Below are positions 1 through 7,371 of a DNA stretch of 34,350 bases, one piece after another (the stretch's first letter is position 1; each line of letters opens with the position of its first letter). The notes beneath the pieces were generated by a model. That model ran no database searches and had not been told where the DNA came from. It saw only the letters and a list, made by a program, of their open reading frames with translations. The position numbers and the translations under genes are program-made. This DNA is from JAIVJZ01 sp035296385 (GTDB taxonomy: Bacteria; Acidobacteriota; Blastocatellia; Pyrinomonadales; Pyrinomonadaceae): the NCBI GenBank assembly GCA_035296385.1, contig DATHBB010000135.1:1-34350 (forward strand). Reading direction: 5' to 3'.

Positions 1-885
1 GATGACGAAGATGGCTTCGGCGTGAGCGAAGTCTTCGAGCGTGACCGTGCCTTTGCCGACGCCGATGGTTTCGGTCAACGCCGAACCGCTCGATTCGTGA
101 CACATGTTCGAGCAGTCGGGCAAGTTGTTCGTGCCGAACTGTCGCACGAAGAGTTGATAGAGGAACGCGGCCTCGTTCGACGTGCGACCGGAAGTGTAGA
201 AGACGGCTTCGTCGGGCGACGCGAGCGCGTTCAACTCTTCGGCGATGAGTTGAAATGCTTCGTTCCAACCTACGGGTTCGTAACGGTCACTGCCGCGCCG
301 CAGGAGCATCGGCTGCGTGAGCCGTCCCTGATCGTTCAGCCACATGTCGGACTGCTGCGAGAGTTCCGTGACGCTCCACTTCTCGAAAAACTCCGGCGTG
401 ATGCGCTTCGTCGTCGCTTCGTCGGCGACGTGCTTCGCGCCGTTTTCGCAGAACTCGAAATGCGTGCGCTCGCCGTCAGGCTCAGGCCACGCGCAACCCG
501 GGCAATCGAAGCCGCCCTTCTGGTTGATGCGCGTCAGAGTTTTGAGCGTGCGCGACGCTCCCATCTCCGACCACGAGTGCTTCATCGCGGACATAATCGC
601 GGGCAGGCCGCCCGCCGATTCGCTCGCGCGCGAAATTTCTATGCCCGTGAAATCTTCCGGCGGCTGCGCGCGGCGCGAATCATGCACGGCTCTAGTCGCG
701 TTGCCGTCCGCGTCCGCCAGTTGTTTCGACTCGTCTCCGGATGAAGCCATCGCCTCGTCGCGCCGCAGCTCGCGCTCGGTCTTCAAGTCCTGCTTGGCAG
801 GCTCGTAGTGGCTCGGATGCGCCTCCGCCTTTTGATCGGGCGCGCCCTGCTGCTGCTGCTCCTGAGTTTTAATCTCCTGCTTCAT
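1..885 (-). CDS. FdhF/YdeP-family molybdopterin oxidoreductase, N-terminal part (truncated by window edge)
   Basis: The minus strand is open from an ATG at 885 to base 1, giving 295 codons with no stop, so the gene continues outside the window. A Gln- and charge-rich N-terminal tail (about residues 1-60) precedes the family-typical FDCPGCAWPEP segment (Cys128, Cys131). The segment DCSNMCHESSG follows near residue 257; its Cys262 sits where formate-dehydrogenase-type enzymes carry the Cys or Sec ligand of molybdenum. Members resemble formate dehydrogenase H and bind bis-MGD; many have unknown substrates (YdeP is linked to acid resistance in E. coli). The first third is enough to assign the family but not the substrate. 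The sequence before the ATG has only a weak purine-rich stretch (AGAG). No FdhD or other molybdenum-cofactor gene is visible in the window. Confidence 0.85.
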   Translation of the reverse strand, partial: MKQEIKTQEQQQQGAPDQKAEAHPSHYEPAKQDLKTERELRRDEAMASSGDESKQLADADGNATRAVHDSRRAQPPEDFTGIEISRASESAGGLPAIMSAMKHSWSEMGASRTLKTLTRINQKGGFDCPGCAWPEPDGERTHFEFCENGAKHVADEATTKRITPEFFEKWSVTELSQQSDMWLNDQGRLTQPMLLRRGSDRYEPVGWNEAFQLIAEELNALASPDEAVFYTSGRTSNEAAFLYQLFVRQFGTNNLPDCSNMCHESSGSALTETIGVGKGTVTLEDFAHAEAIFVI

Positions 886-911
886 CGTCTCTGTGCAAAT
901 AATATCACTCG

Positions 912-1358
912 CTAATCGTTTTTATACTCGCCCTGCCGCAGCATCTCAAGAAACGCTGTAAATGTTTCGGCGCGGTCTTCAGTCTCTCCGGTTTCATGCG
1001 ACCAGCGCACAACGGGGACTTCCTCGTCTGCGCGCGCTCGGCTGTAATCGAAGCAATAATAATCTCCCGTGCCAAACTCGCCGAAGGGGAGAAGATGCGC
1101 GGCATCCATCTCTTCATCCGCAAAAGTCTCAAGCCACGCCGTCCAATTGACGCGATAATTTCTGACTATTGAATCCCAGGTCTTTCTGGCATCACGCTCC
1201 TCATAGACAGGGAAAATGCTAACGCCACCCGCATCCAGCCCGTTATTCATAAGTAGCCAGGAGCGAAACGACGGAGGAAAACTAAAACCCAACTCGCTTT
1301 CGGCTTTAGCAATAGCCTCTTCCGTAGTGCCGATTACTCTTTGCCGCTTCTTGTTCAT
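912..1358 (-). CDS. SUKH-domain (SMI1/KNR4 family) protein
   Basis: 148 residues when started at the ATG at 1358; a TTG directly upstream is a less likely start. The whole protein is one SUKH domain: an N-terminal ELGFSFPPSF segment, an LLMNNG turn, LLPFGEFGTGDYYCFDY in the middle, and a conserved VVRWSHETGE strand towards the end. SUKH proteins are common as immunity proteins next to polymorphic toxins and also occur as stand-alone regulators. Here no toxin, Rhs/YD repeat or secretion gene adjoins it. It lies between aat and the FdhF-type gene on the same strand, with 26-27 bp gaps, so it may be cotranscribed. Family assignment is firm; an immunity role is only a possibility. Confidence 0.85.
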   Translation of the reverse strand: MNKKRQRVIGTTEEAIAKAESELGFSFPPSFRSWLLMNNGLDAGGVSIFPVYEERDARKTWDSIVRNYRVNWTAWLETFADEEMDAAHLLPFGEFGTGDYYCFDYSRARADEEVPVVRWSHETGETEDRAETFTAFLEMLRQGEYKND

Positions 1359-1385
1359 CAATAGAATCTCAACCGGACTCTCCGA

Positions 1386-2102
1386 CTATTCTTCTGTTCC
1401 AAACAGTTTCAGGTTGCGCGCACGCGCGGCGGCGAGTCGTTCGAGAAATTCGTCGCGCGTGATGATGCGTGCGCCGAGCGCCTGCATGTGCGGGGTCATC
1501 ACCTGGATGTCGAGCCAGTCGAGGCCACGCGCGCGGAGGTGCTCGATGAGGTGGAGCAGCGCGAGCTTCGAGGCGTTGGGGCGAAGGTAAAACATGCTCT
1601 CGCCCGCGAACGCGCCGCCCGCGTCAACGCCGTAGAGACCGCCGACGAGCGCGTCGCCCTCCCATGCTTCGACGCTATGCGCGTGGCCGAGTTGGTGTAG
1701 TTCGCAGTAGGCGCGAAACATTTCGGGCGTGATCCAGGTGCCCTGTTCGTCGGCGCGTTTGACGCGTGCGCAGGCGTGTATTACGTCGCGGAACGCCGCG
1801 TCAATCGTGAGACGATAAGGCGCGCGGCGTCTGACTTTGGCGAGGCTGCGCGGAATCTTCAAATCCTTGAAGTCGATAACGGCGCGCTCCTGCGGCGAGA
1901 ACCACGTCAGCGGCCAGCCCTCAATCGGCCAGGGAAAGATGCCGCGCGCGTAGGCGCGCAGCAGGTTGAGCGTGTGGAGGTTGCCGCCGACGGCGACGAT
2001 ATCACCGTAGGGCGCGTCGCGCGGGTCGGGGAAGTTGATGGGCCGCACGTCACGCTTGAAGAATTGCGCCGGATGCTGAATTGATGTTTCCGTCTCCGAC
2101 AT
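1386..2102 (-). CDS. aat: Leucyl/phenylalanyl-tRNA--protein transferase
   Basis: 238 residues, normal length for the family. Aat transfers Leu or Phe from aminoacyl-tRNA to N-terminal Lys/Arg of proteins in the cytoplasm, creating a primary N-degron. Visible signatures are the N-terminal FPDPRDAPYGDIVAVGG segment, LRAYARGIFPWP, the WFSPQERAVI strand, and the GNAT-like core GGLYGVDAGGAFAGESMFY followed by LDIQVMTPHMQALGA. It ends the minus-strand series clpS - clpA - aat, 41 bp downstream of clpA. The products form a complete path: tagging (Aat), recognition (ClpS) and unfolding (ClpA). No clpP is in the window. Confidence 0.96.
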   Translation of the reverse strand: MSETETSIQHPAQFFKRDVRPINFPDPRDAPYGDIVAVGGNLHTLNLLRAYARGIFPWPIEGWPLTWFSPQERAVIDFKDLKIPRSLAKVRRRAPYRLTIDAAFRDVIHACARVKRADEQGTWITPEMFRAYCELHQLGHAHSVEAWEGDALVGGLYGVDAGGAFAGESMFYLRPNASKLALLHLIEHLRARGLDWLDIQVMTPHMQALGARIITRDEFLERLAAARARNLKLFGTEE

Positions 2103-2143
2103 GATGCGAGTGTGTCGTGTCAGCGCGCGGCGCGCGAGAAACT

Positions 2144-4414
2144 TTATGAGCGCGCGGAGAAGTTGAGCGCGAGTTCGTCACCCGCGACTGTGACCGCGAC
2201 CTCGCCGCCCGACGAGAGCGCCGTGCCGAAGAGCAACTCTTCGGCGAGCGGTTCTTTGATCTTCGTCTGGATGAGACGATTCATCGGGCGCGCGCCGAAG
2301 AGGCGGTCGAAGCCGCGCGAGGCGAGCCACGCGCGCGCCGCCTCGTCTATCACGACGCGCACGTTCTTCTCCGCGAGTTGCGCGTTCAATTCCTTGACGA
2401 ACTTGTCAACCACGCGTTCGATGACTTCAAAGCTGAGCGACGAGAAGGCGATCCACGCGTCGAGGCGGTTGCGAAACTCGGGGCTGAACGTGCGTTCAAT
2501 CGCGCCGCGCGCCTGTCCTTTGCCCGTCGAGTTTGTCTGAAAACCGATGCCGCCCGCGCTCAACTCCTGCGCGCCCGCGTTTGTCGTCATGATCAAAATG
2601 ACATTGCGGAAGTCTGCCTTCTTGCCGTTGTTGTCCGTCAGCGTCGCGTGATCCATCACCTGCAAGAGGATGTTGAAGAGGTTCGGGTGCGCCTTCTCGA
2701 TCTCGTCGAGGACGAGCACGGCGTAGGGCGTCTTGTTGATCGCGTCCGTCAGGAGGCCGCCCTGATCGAAGCCGACGTAGCCGGGCGGCGCGCCGATGAG
2801 ACGCGAAACCGTGTGCGCCTCTGCGTACTCGCTCATGTCGAAGCGTATGAACTCGACGCCGAGCACCTGCGCGAGTTGTTTGGCGAGTTCGGTCTTACCG
2901 ACGCCCGTGGGGCCGGAGAAGAGGAACGAGCCGACGGGCTTGTCGGGATGGCCGAGACCTGAGCGCGACAGCTTGATCGCGTTCGTCACCTGTTCGATGG
3001 CTTGATCCTGACCGTAGATGACCGCCTGCAACTCCCCTTTCAAATCGCGCAGGCGATCACGCTCCGACCCCGCGACGGTCTTCGGCGGAATCTTCGCCAT
3101 GCGCGCGAGCACGATCTCGATCTCCGCCGCGCCCACCGTCTCTGGCCGCTCGTCCTTCGGCAGCAACTTCAAAGCTGCGCCCGCTTCGTCCATCACGTCA
3201 ATCGCCTTGTCGGGAAGCAGACGGTCGTGCAGGTACTTGGCGGCGAGTTCGGCGGCGAGTTGGATGGCCTCCGTAGAGTAAGTGACGCCGTGATGCTGTT
3301 CGTAGTAGCTCTTGAGGCCGTGCAAAATCTCGATTGTCTCGGCGAGGGTCGGCTCGCCGATCTCGATCTTCTGGAAGCGGCGCGCGAGCGCGCGGTCGCG
3401 CTCAAACGCGCTCTTGTATTCGGCGTAAGTGGTCGAGCCGATGCAGCGCAGTTCGCCGGAGGCGAGCGCGGGCTTGATGATGTTGGAGGCGTCCATCGAG
3501 CCGCCGGAGACCGCGCCCGCGCCGACGATGGTGTGAATCTCGTCTATGAAGAGGATCGCGCCGGGCAGTTTCTTGAGCGCAGTGATGATGGCCTTGAAAC
3601 GCTGCTCGAACTCGCCCCTGTATTTCGTGCCCGCCAGGACCGCGCCCATGTCGAGCGCGTAGACTTGCGCGTCGCGCAAAACTTCCGGCACATCGCCCTG
3701 TTGAATCTTCAAGGCGAGACCTTCGGCAATCGCGGTTTTGCCGACTCCCGGCTCGCCGACATAAATCGGGTTGTTCTTGCGGCGGCGACAGAGAATCTGG
3801 ATCGTGCGCAAAACTTCCGTCGTGCGACCGATGAGCGGATCGATGAAACCGTCGCGTGCGCGTTCGTTGAGATTGACGGTGAAGGCCGCGAGCGGGTCGC
3901 GCGCAGCCTGCGCGGAGGCGGCGTCCGCATCGCCCGCCTCCGCGCCGAATTCGTCGCCCGCCGGTGCGAAACTTCCGTCGAGTTTGGAGATGCCGTGCGC
4001 GATGAAGTTGAGCACGTCGAGGCGCGTGATGCCCTGCTGCTTGAGCAGGTAGACGGCGTAGGAGCGTTCGGCCTGAAAGAGCGCGGCGAGGATGTTAGCG
4101 CCGTCTATCTCGCGCTGCCCGCTGCCCTGCGCTTGCAGCATGGCGTATTGCAGCGTGCGCGTGAAAGTGTCCGTCTGTTCGGGGACGCGCGCCGCGTGGT
4201 CGTCGGCCAGTTGCTCGACGCGCTCGTCGAAGAATTTTTCGAGGTCGCGGCGCAGCGCATCCGTGTCGCCGCCGCAGTTGCGTATGACGTTGCTCGCGGT
4301 GCGGTCGGACAGGAGTGCGAGCAGGAGGTGTTCGAGCGTGACGTACTCGTGGCGTCGCTCGATGGCCTCCTCGACGGCTGCGCTCAAAGTCGCTTGTAAT
4401 TCTCTCGTAATCAT
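2144..4414 (-). CDS. clpA: ATP-dependent Clp protease ATP-binding subunit ClpA
   Basis: 756 residues, matching the usual ClpA length. The N-terminal double Clp-N repeat (about 1-145) is the docking site for ClpS. The D1 AAA+ module has Walker A GEPGVGKT (220-227) and Walker B ILFIDE (287-292). The D2 module has Walker A GPTGVGKT (501-508), pore loop GYVG near 545 and Walker B VLVLDE (566-571). There is no ClpB-type long middle coiled coil. An IGF tripeptide at 623-625 fits the loop that docks on ClpP, so this is a protease-associated unfoldase and not a ClpB disaggregase. The ATG at 4414 follows clpS after a gap of about 80 bp that is filled by an inverted repeat. Confidence 0.97.
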   Translation of the reverse strand: MITRELQATLSAAVEEAIERRHEYVTLEHLLLALLSDRTASNVIRNCGGDTDALRRDLEKFFDERVEQLADDHAARVPEQTDTFTRTLQYAMLQAQGSGQREIDGANILAALFQAERSYAVYLLKQQGITRLDVLNFIAHGISKLDGSFAPAGDEFGAEAGDADAASAQAARDPLAAFTVNLNERARDGFIDPLIGRTTEVLRTIQILCRRRKNNPIYVGEPGVGKTAIAEGLALKIQQGDVPEVLRDAQVYALDMGAVLAGTKYRGEFEQRFKAIITALKKLPGAILFIDEIHTIVGAGAVSGGSMDASNIIKPALASGELRCIGSTTYAEYKSAFERDRALARRFQKIEIGEPTLAETIEILHGLKSYYEQHHGVTYSTEAIQLAAELAAKYLHDRLLPDKAIDVMDEAGAALKLLPKDERPETVGAAEIEIVLARMAKIPPKTVAGSERDRLRDLKGELQAVIYGQDQAIEQVTNAIKLSRSGLGHPDKPVGSFLFSGPTGVGKTELAKQLAQVLGVEFIRFDMSEYAEAHTVSRLIGAPPGYVGFDQGGLLTDAINKTPYAVLVLDEIEKAHPNLFNILLQVMDHATLTDNNGKKADFRNVILIMTTNAGAQELSAGGIGFQTNSTGKGQARGAIERTFSPEFRNRLDAWIAFSSLSFEVIERVVDKFVKELNAQLAEKNVRVVIDEAARAWLASRGFDRLFGARPMNRLIQTKIKEPLAEELLFGTALSSGGEVAVTVAGDELALNFSARS

Positions 4415-4421
4415 AAAAAGC

Positions 4422-4498
4422 AGAGGTCAGAGGCTAGAGGTTAGAGGTTAGTAGAAGACAGTTTCTAACTGACCTCTAACCTCTAGCCTCTGACCTCT
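4422..4498. repeat. Inverted repeat filling the clpS-clpA gap
   Basis: Arms at 4422-4451 and 4469-4498 are complementary at 29 of 30 positions around a 17-nt spacer. Each arm is itself made of AGAGGT(C/T)AGAGG-like short units. In RNA this would be a long hairpin between clpS and clpA. The right arm runs into the clpS stop codon. It has no protein-coding content and looks like a dispersed intergenic element. It has no clear T-run after the stem in the clp direction, so it is not a canonical terminator. Confidence 0.9.
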
Positions 4499-4817
4499 AG
4501 GCACTTGTTTCTTCTATCGTGCAGAGCAACGGAAACTCGTTGGCGTGTGCGAGTTCCGTTACCTTCGCCACTTTCATCTCGGCGATCTCGTAAGTGTAGA
4601 CGCCCGCCACGCCGATGCCTTCCAGATGAACTTGCAGCATGATGCGCAGCGCGTCCGTTTCGGATCGCTGGAAGACATTTTGCAACACGTAGACGACAAA
4701 CTCCATCGTCGTGAAGTCGTCGTTGTGCAAGAGGACCTGGTAGAGCGGCGGGCGCTTGAGCCGCGTCTCGCTCTCGGTTACGACCGCCTCGTCCGTGTCT
4801 AAATCGAATCTTGACAT
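4497..4817 (-). CDS. clpS: ATP-dependent Clp protease adaptor ClpS
   Basis: 106 residues from the ATG at 4817 (a TTG just upstream is rejected). ClpS delivers proteins with Leu, Phe, Tyr or Trp N-termini to ClpA. The N-degron pocket is intact: HNDDFTTMEF (Asn32, Asp33, Asp34, Met38) and LQVHLEGIGVAGVYT with His64, corresponding to the well-known NDD, Met and His residues of E. coli ClpS. The C-terminal EIAEMKVAKV helix is also typical. It is first of the clpS-clpA-aat series. Its TAG stop lies at the outer edge of an inverted repeat. Confidence 0.96.
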   Translation of the reverse strand: MSRFDLDTDEAVVTESETRLKRPPLYQVLLHNDDFTTMEFVVYVLQNVFQRSETDALRIMLQVHLEGIGVAGVYTYEIAEMKVAKVTELAHANEFPLLCTIEETSA

Positions 4818-4900
4818 CAATGCTCATCTCTCGCGCTTCGGAGAACACCCGCAGCGCATTCACTAGGATACCAACATCGCGCGGCGTTGCGTTAGCGCAC

Positions 4901-4956
4901 AAAAAAAGAGAGCCCGCGCCGGATGCTATACGCCGTGCGGGCTTCCCTGTTTTTTG
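4901..4956. terminator. Rho-independent terminator, probably bidirectional
   Basis: A GC-rich stem (AGCCCGC at 4911-4917 pairing with GCGGGCT at 4937-4943, extended by a G-T and a C-G pair) is flanked by seven A on the left (4901-4907) and a run of T on the right (4950-4955). On the minus strand it follows the VWA gene that ends at 5021 and separates that operon from clpS. The T-run on the plus side could also stop antisense transcription. Confidence 0.75.
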
Positions 4957-5020
4957 ACGGTTGCGGCGGGGCGAGCGCGTGCAAATCGTTTGCGAAGCTC
5001 GAAGTCCGCCGCCCCGTAGT

Positions 5021-6295
5021 TTACTTACCCCCGCGCCTGCTGCGGCTCAGATCGTAAGAGCGATAGGAGAGTTTCTTACGGCTCATACTATCCTGCGCGC
5101 GGTCGTTCGCCGTGTCGGCGAGGTCCCGGAGCGAAGACATTTCGGCGATCACGTCGGCGTCGGCTGCCATCGGCGCGAAGGCGCGTCGGCTCGACGCGAT
5201 TGAAGAGGTGACGACCTCGCGATACATGTCGTAGTTGCCCGCGTCCATATAGGCCATCGCTTCGCGGCGCGCGCGCGCGTTCATCAACATCTGCACGGCC
5301 TTGACGACCGACACGTCTTGCGGCAACTCCGCGACCGCCTCTTCGGGCGCGAACTCGACTTCAAGGAAGTTTCTGACCACCTCTGCGGACCTCGCCTGCT
5401 GCGGCGTGTAGCCGAGTTTGAGATCGAGCAGGCGCAGCCTGGTGCCCGCTCCTTGCGCCGGAACGCGCACCTGCACGACTACCTCCAGAGGCGTGCCCGC
5501 CTGCAAATTCGGCAGCTTGTAACGCCCCGTTTCGTTCAACTCGAAATCGTTGAGCAAGTCCGTGATGCGCGCGCCGTCCGAGGGCACGAGCGAGAGCGTC
5601 ACCGTGTGCCCGACCTGCGCGATGAGTCCTTCCAACTCGACCGCGAAGATGCGCTGCATGTCTTCCGCATGTTCGACGTGCCAGGCGTTGCCGCCGCCGG
5701 ACTGAGCCATCGGCAAAAGGAGGTCTTCGTTGAAGTCTGCGCCGATGCCGATGGTCGAAGTGCTGACGCCGCGCTGGTGCAGGTTCAAGGCTTGCGTCAC
5801 GATCTCGTCCGTGTTGGTGAGACCGATGTTGGCCTGCCCGTCGGTGATGAGGAGCACGCGGTTGACCGCCCCGTCCGTGAGGTGTTCGCCGACCTGTATG
5901 CCGCCGCGCACCCAGGCCTCGTGCAACGCCGTCGAACTGCGCGCGTAGATGTGCGCGAGCGTCTCCTTGAGCGCCGACTTGTTTTCGGCGAGCTGGCTCG
6001 GGATGAGCACTTCGATCTTATCGTCAAAGACGACGACGCTGATCCTGTCGGTCGGGAGCAACTGTTCGATGCAATAGGCCGCGGCCTCGCGCGCTCGCTC
6101 CATCTTCGCGCCGCCCATCGAACCGGAGCGGTCGAGCACCAGACTCAAATTGAGCGCGGGGCGACGCCGCGCCTCGTCCGTCGCCGTCGGTTCGGGAGGC
6201 GTGATGCGTATGAGCACGTCAACGGTCTGTTCGCGCCCCGCCGACAGTTTCGCGCGCTCCGTGAACATTTCGATCCTGGGTTGGGGATAAGACAT
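5021..6295 (-). CDS. VWA domain-containing protein
   Basis: 424 residues. A von Willebrand factor A domain (about 45-240) carries a complete metal-ion-dependent adhesion site: DRSGS (Asp55, Ser57, Ser59), Thr122 in RSSTAL, and Asp152 in LLITDGQAN. A beta-rich region (about 240-330) and a helical C-terminus ending in SRSRRGGK follow. I see no signal peptide or membrane segment, so it is probably cytoplasmic. It is the second gene of an operon behind a MerR-like regulator, with an 11-bp gap, and is followed by a terminator. VWA proteins of this type often act as scaffolds with a partner ATPase or regulator; the partner here is not evident. Confidence 0.85.
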   Translation of the reverse strand: MSYPQPRIEMFTERAKLSAGREQTVDVLIRITPPEPTATDEARRRPALNLSLVLDRSGSMGGAKMERAREAAAYCIEQLLPTDRISVVVFDDKIEVLIPSQLAENKSALKETLAHIYARSSTALHEAWVRGGIQVGEHLTDGAVNRVLLITDGQANIGLTNTDEIVTQALNLHQRGVSTSTIGIGADFNEDLLLPMAQSGGGNAWHVEHAEDMQRIFAVELEGLIAQVGHTVTLSLVPSDGARITDLLNDFELNETGRYKLPNLQAGTPLEVVVQVRVPAQGAGTRLRLLDLKLGYTPQQARSAEVVRNFLEVEFAPEEAVAELPQDVSVVKAVQMLMNARARREAMAYMDAGNYDMYREVVTSSIASSRRAFAPMAADADVIAEMSSLRDLADTANDRAQDSMSRKKLSYRSYDLSRSRRGGK

Positions 6296-6306
6296 CTGTT
6301 ACTTCC

Positions 6307-6969
6307 TCACTTTCTTTTATTACCGTGTTGCGCTGCGAGGACGTTCAGGATGAGGCGCGTCAAACGCCGCACGCCTTTCGCTTCGACGGGCGGCGCGTAA
6401 TCGCCGCGCACGTGCAATTCCAAACCCGGCTCGATCTCCACGCGCTCCCAGGTGGCCGGACTCGAAGGGGCAGCTTGTCGTCGGGTTGATAAGTTAGGGG
6501 CGGGTCTCGTCATTTCGGGAGCGGGGCGGGCTGCTGTGTTCTGCGTTCGGAGGACGGAGGCGGGTGAGGTTGATCTCGTCAGCAACTTTTCCAAATAGCT
6601 GAGGGCTTCGTTCTTCGCGCCCGCTTTCGCGTCGAGACCGAGGAGACGTTCCAACTCGCGCTCGCTGCGACCATCCACCAACTCTTTGATCTTGCGTATC
6701 GGCAAGTGCTCGGATTGTAGTTTCTTGACGACGAGGAGTTGGAGCAGGTGTTGGTAGCCGAAGACGGAGGCCGTGCCCTGTTTTTCGGAGGCGGGCGAGA
6801 GCAATCCTTCGGCGAGGTAATAACGCAGCGTGCGCTCGTCCGGCATCTCGCTGACGGTGCCGCGATCCTGCGTCGTGCCGATCTGCGCCAGAATTCGCGC
6901 CGCCTGATTCGCCAGTTCGACGACGCCGATATATTTTTGTCCGCGTATGTTTTCCAGAGGGGAGTTCAT
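6307..6969 (-). CDS. MerR-family-like transcriptional regulator
   Basis: 220 residues from the ATG at 6969; in-frame TTG codons just upstream are rejected because they fall at or before the predicted transcription start. The N-terminal half is a MerR-type winged helix: DERTLRYYLAEGLLSP (recognition region), a wing with TASVFGYQHL, then LLVVKKLQSEHLPIRKIKEL. The middle is Pro/Ser/Thr-rich, followed by a short conserved end (RVEIEPGLELHVRGDY, then RRLTRLILNVL). No Cys-rich metal-binding loop is seen. The second half resembles a sensory or partner-binding segment of unknown ligand. It is cotranscribed with the VWA gene. There is no Shine-Dalgarno sequence before the ATG, consistent with a leaderless or near-leaderless mRNA. 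Confidence 0.8.
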   Translation of the reverse strand: MNSPLENIRGQKYIGVVELANQAARILAQIGTTQDRGTVSEMPDERTLRYYLAEGLLSPASEKQGTASVFGYQHLLQLLVVKKLQSEHLPIRKIKELVDGRSERELERLLGLDAKAGAKNEALSYLEKLLTRSTSPASVLRTQNTAARPAPEMTRPAPNLSTRRQAAPSSPATWERVEIEPGLELHVRGDYAPPVEAKGVRRLTRLILNVLAAQHGNKRK

Positions 6970-6977
6970 AGACAACA

Positions 6978-7006
6978 ACAATAATGCAGGCCGAGATGGT
7001 TGTCAA
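6978..7006 (-). promoter_or_regulatory. Sigma-70-type promoter of the MerR-VWA operon
   Basis: On the minus strand, TTGACA (7006-7001) is followed after exactly 17 nt by TATTGT (6983-6978). The -35 hexamer is a perfect consensus and the -10 matches 4 of 6. The expected start point near 6971 is about 2 nt before the ATG at 6969. Confidence 0.6.
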
Positions 7007-7068
7007 CAGCATTTACTGTCATTAACGGGCGCGGCTAACCGGCGGCACAAGCGCGGCGTGCGTTTGTG

Positions 7069-7074
7069 TATGAT
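7069..7074 (+). promoter_or_regulatory. Possible -10 element for the split-nuclease gene pair
   Basis: TATGAT matches the -10 consensus at 5 of 6 positions and would place the start of transcription near 7081, about 40 nt before the TTG start at 7120. No good -35 hexamer is found at the right distance, so this is weak. Confidence 0.3.
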
Positions 7075-7107
7075 GGCGGTAGTCGTCCAAGTCGGTTTGT
7101 TGGCATC

Positions 7108-7112
7108 GGAGG
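7108..7112 (+). promoter_or_regulatory. Ribosome binding site that fixes a TTG start
   Basis: GGAGG lies 7 nt upstream of TTG at 7120. This favours TTG 7120 over the GTG at 7066, which has no such site. Confidence 0.65.
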
Positions 7113-7119
7113 CGTTTGT

Positions 7120-7371
7120 TTGAAGGGGCGGGGCAAATATATACGCGCTTCGGAAGTGGCCGAGTACGTGTATTGTGCGCGGGCGTGGCGGTTGCGCGTT
7201 GACGGACACGAACCGGCGTCCGGCCACAGGCGGCGCGCGGAGGGCGAAGCGTGGCATCTCGCGCACGGGCGAGAGATTGTGCGTGCACGCAGGATGCGAC
7301 TCGTCGCGCGTGTCGCGTTCGTGCTCGCGCTCGTCGTCGGCCTTTTGCTTTTGCTGTTGCGATGGCGCTGA
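7120..7371 (+). CDS. Small membrane protein carrying the N-terminal part of a Cas4-like nuclease
   Basis: 83 residues from the TTG at 7120. Residues 7-20 (YIRASEVAEYVYCARAW) match the start of Dna2/Cas4-type (DUF83) PD-(D/E)XK nucleases, including the single N-terminal Cys (Cys19) that helps bind an iron-sulfur cluster. GEAWHLAHG near 42-50 fits the conserved His region that comes next. One membrane helix (about 59-79, VARVAFVLALVVGLLLLLL) then ends the protein. The catalytic core is absent; it is encoded by the next gene, which overlaps by 10 bp. The likely reading is one subunit of a two-chain membrane nuclease. A frameshifted single gene is the alternative. Confidence 0.65.
   Translation: MKGRGKYIRASEVAEYVYCARAWRLRVDGHEPASGHRRRAEGEAWHLAHGREIVRARRMRLVARVAFVLALVVGLLLLLLRWR

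Noticed and set aside
22..808. Plus-strand ORFs at the left edge
   Set aside because: They are antisense shadows of the FdhF/YdeP-type gene, which is open on the minus strand through the window edge.
3002..4399. A 465-residue plus-strand ORF opposite clpA
   Set aside because: Its Arg/Val/Leu/Asp-rich composition without motifs is typical of antisense frames in GC-rich genes; clpA is certain. The same applies to long antisense ORFs at 5318-6400, 9639-10775 and 14839-15855.
4422..4498. Rho-independent terminator between clpS and clpA
   Set aside because: The stem is long but no T-run follows it in the clp direction, and the arms have the multi-unit structure of a dispersed repeat.
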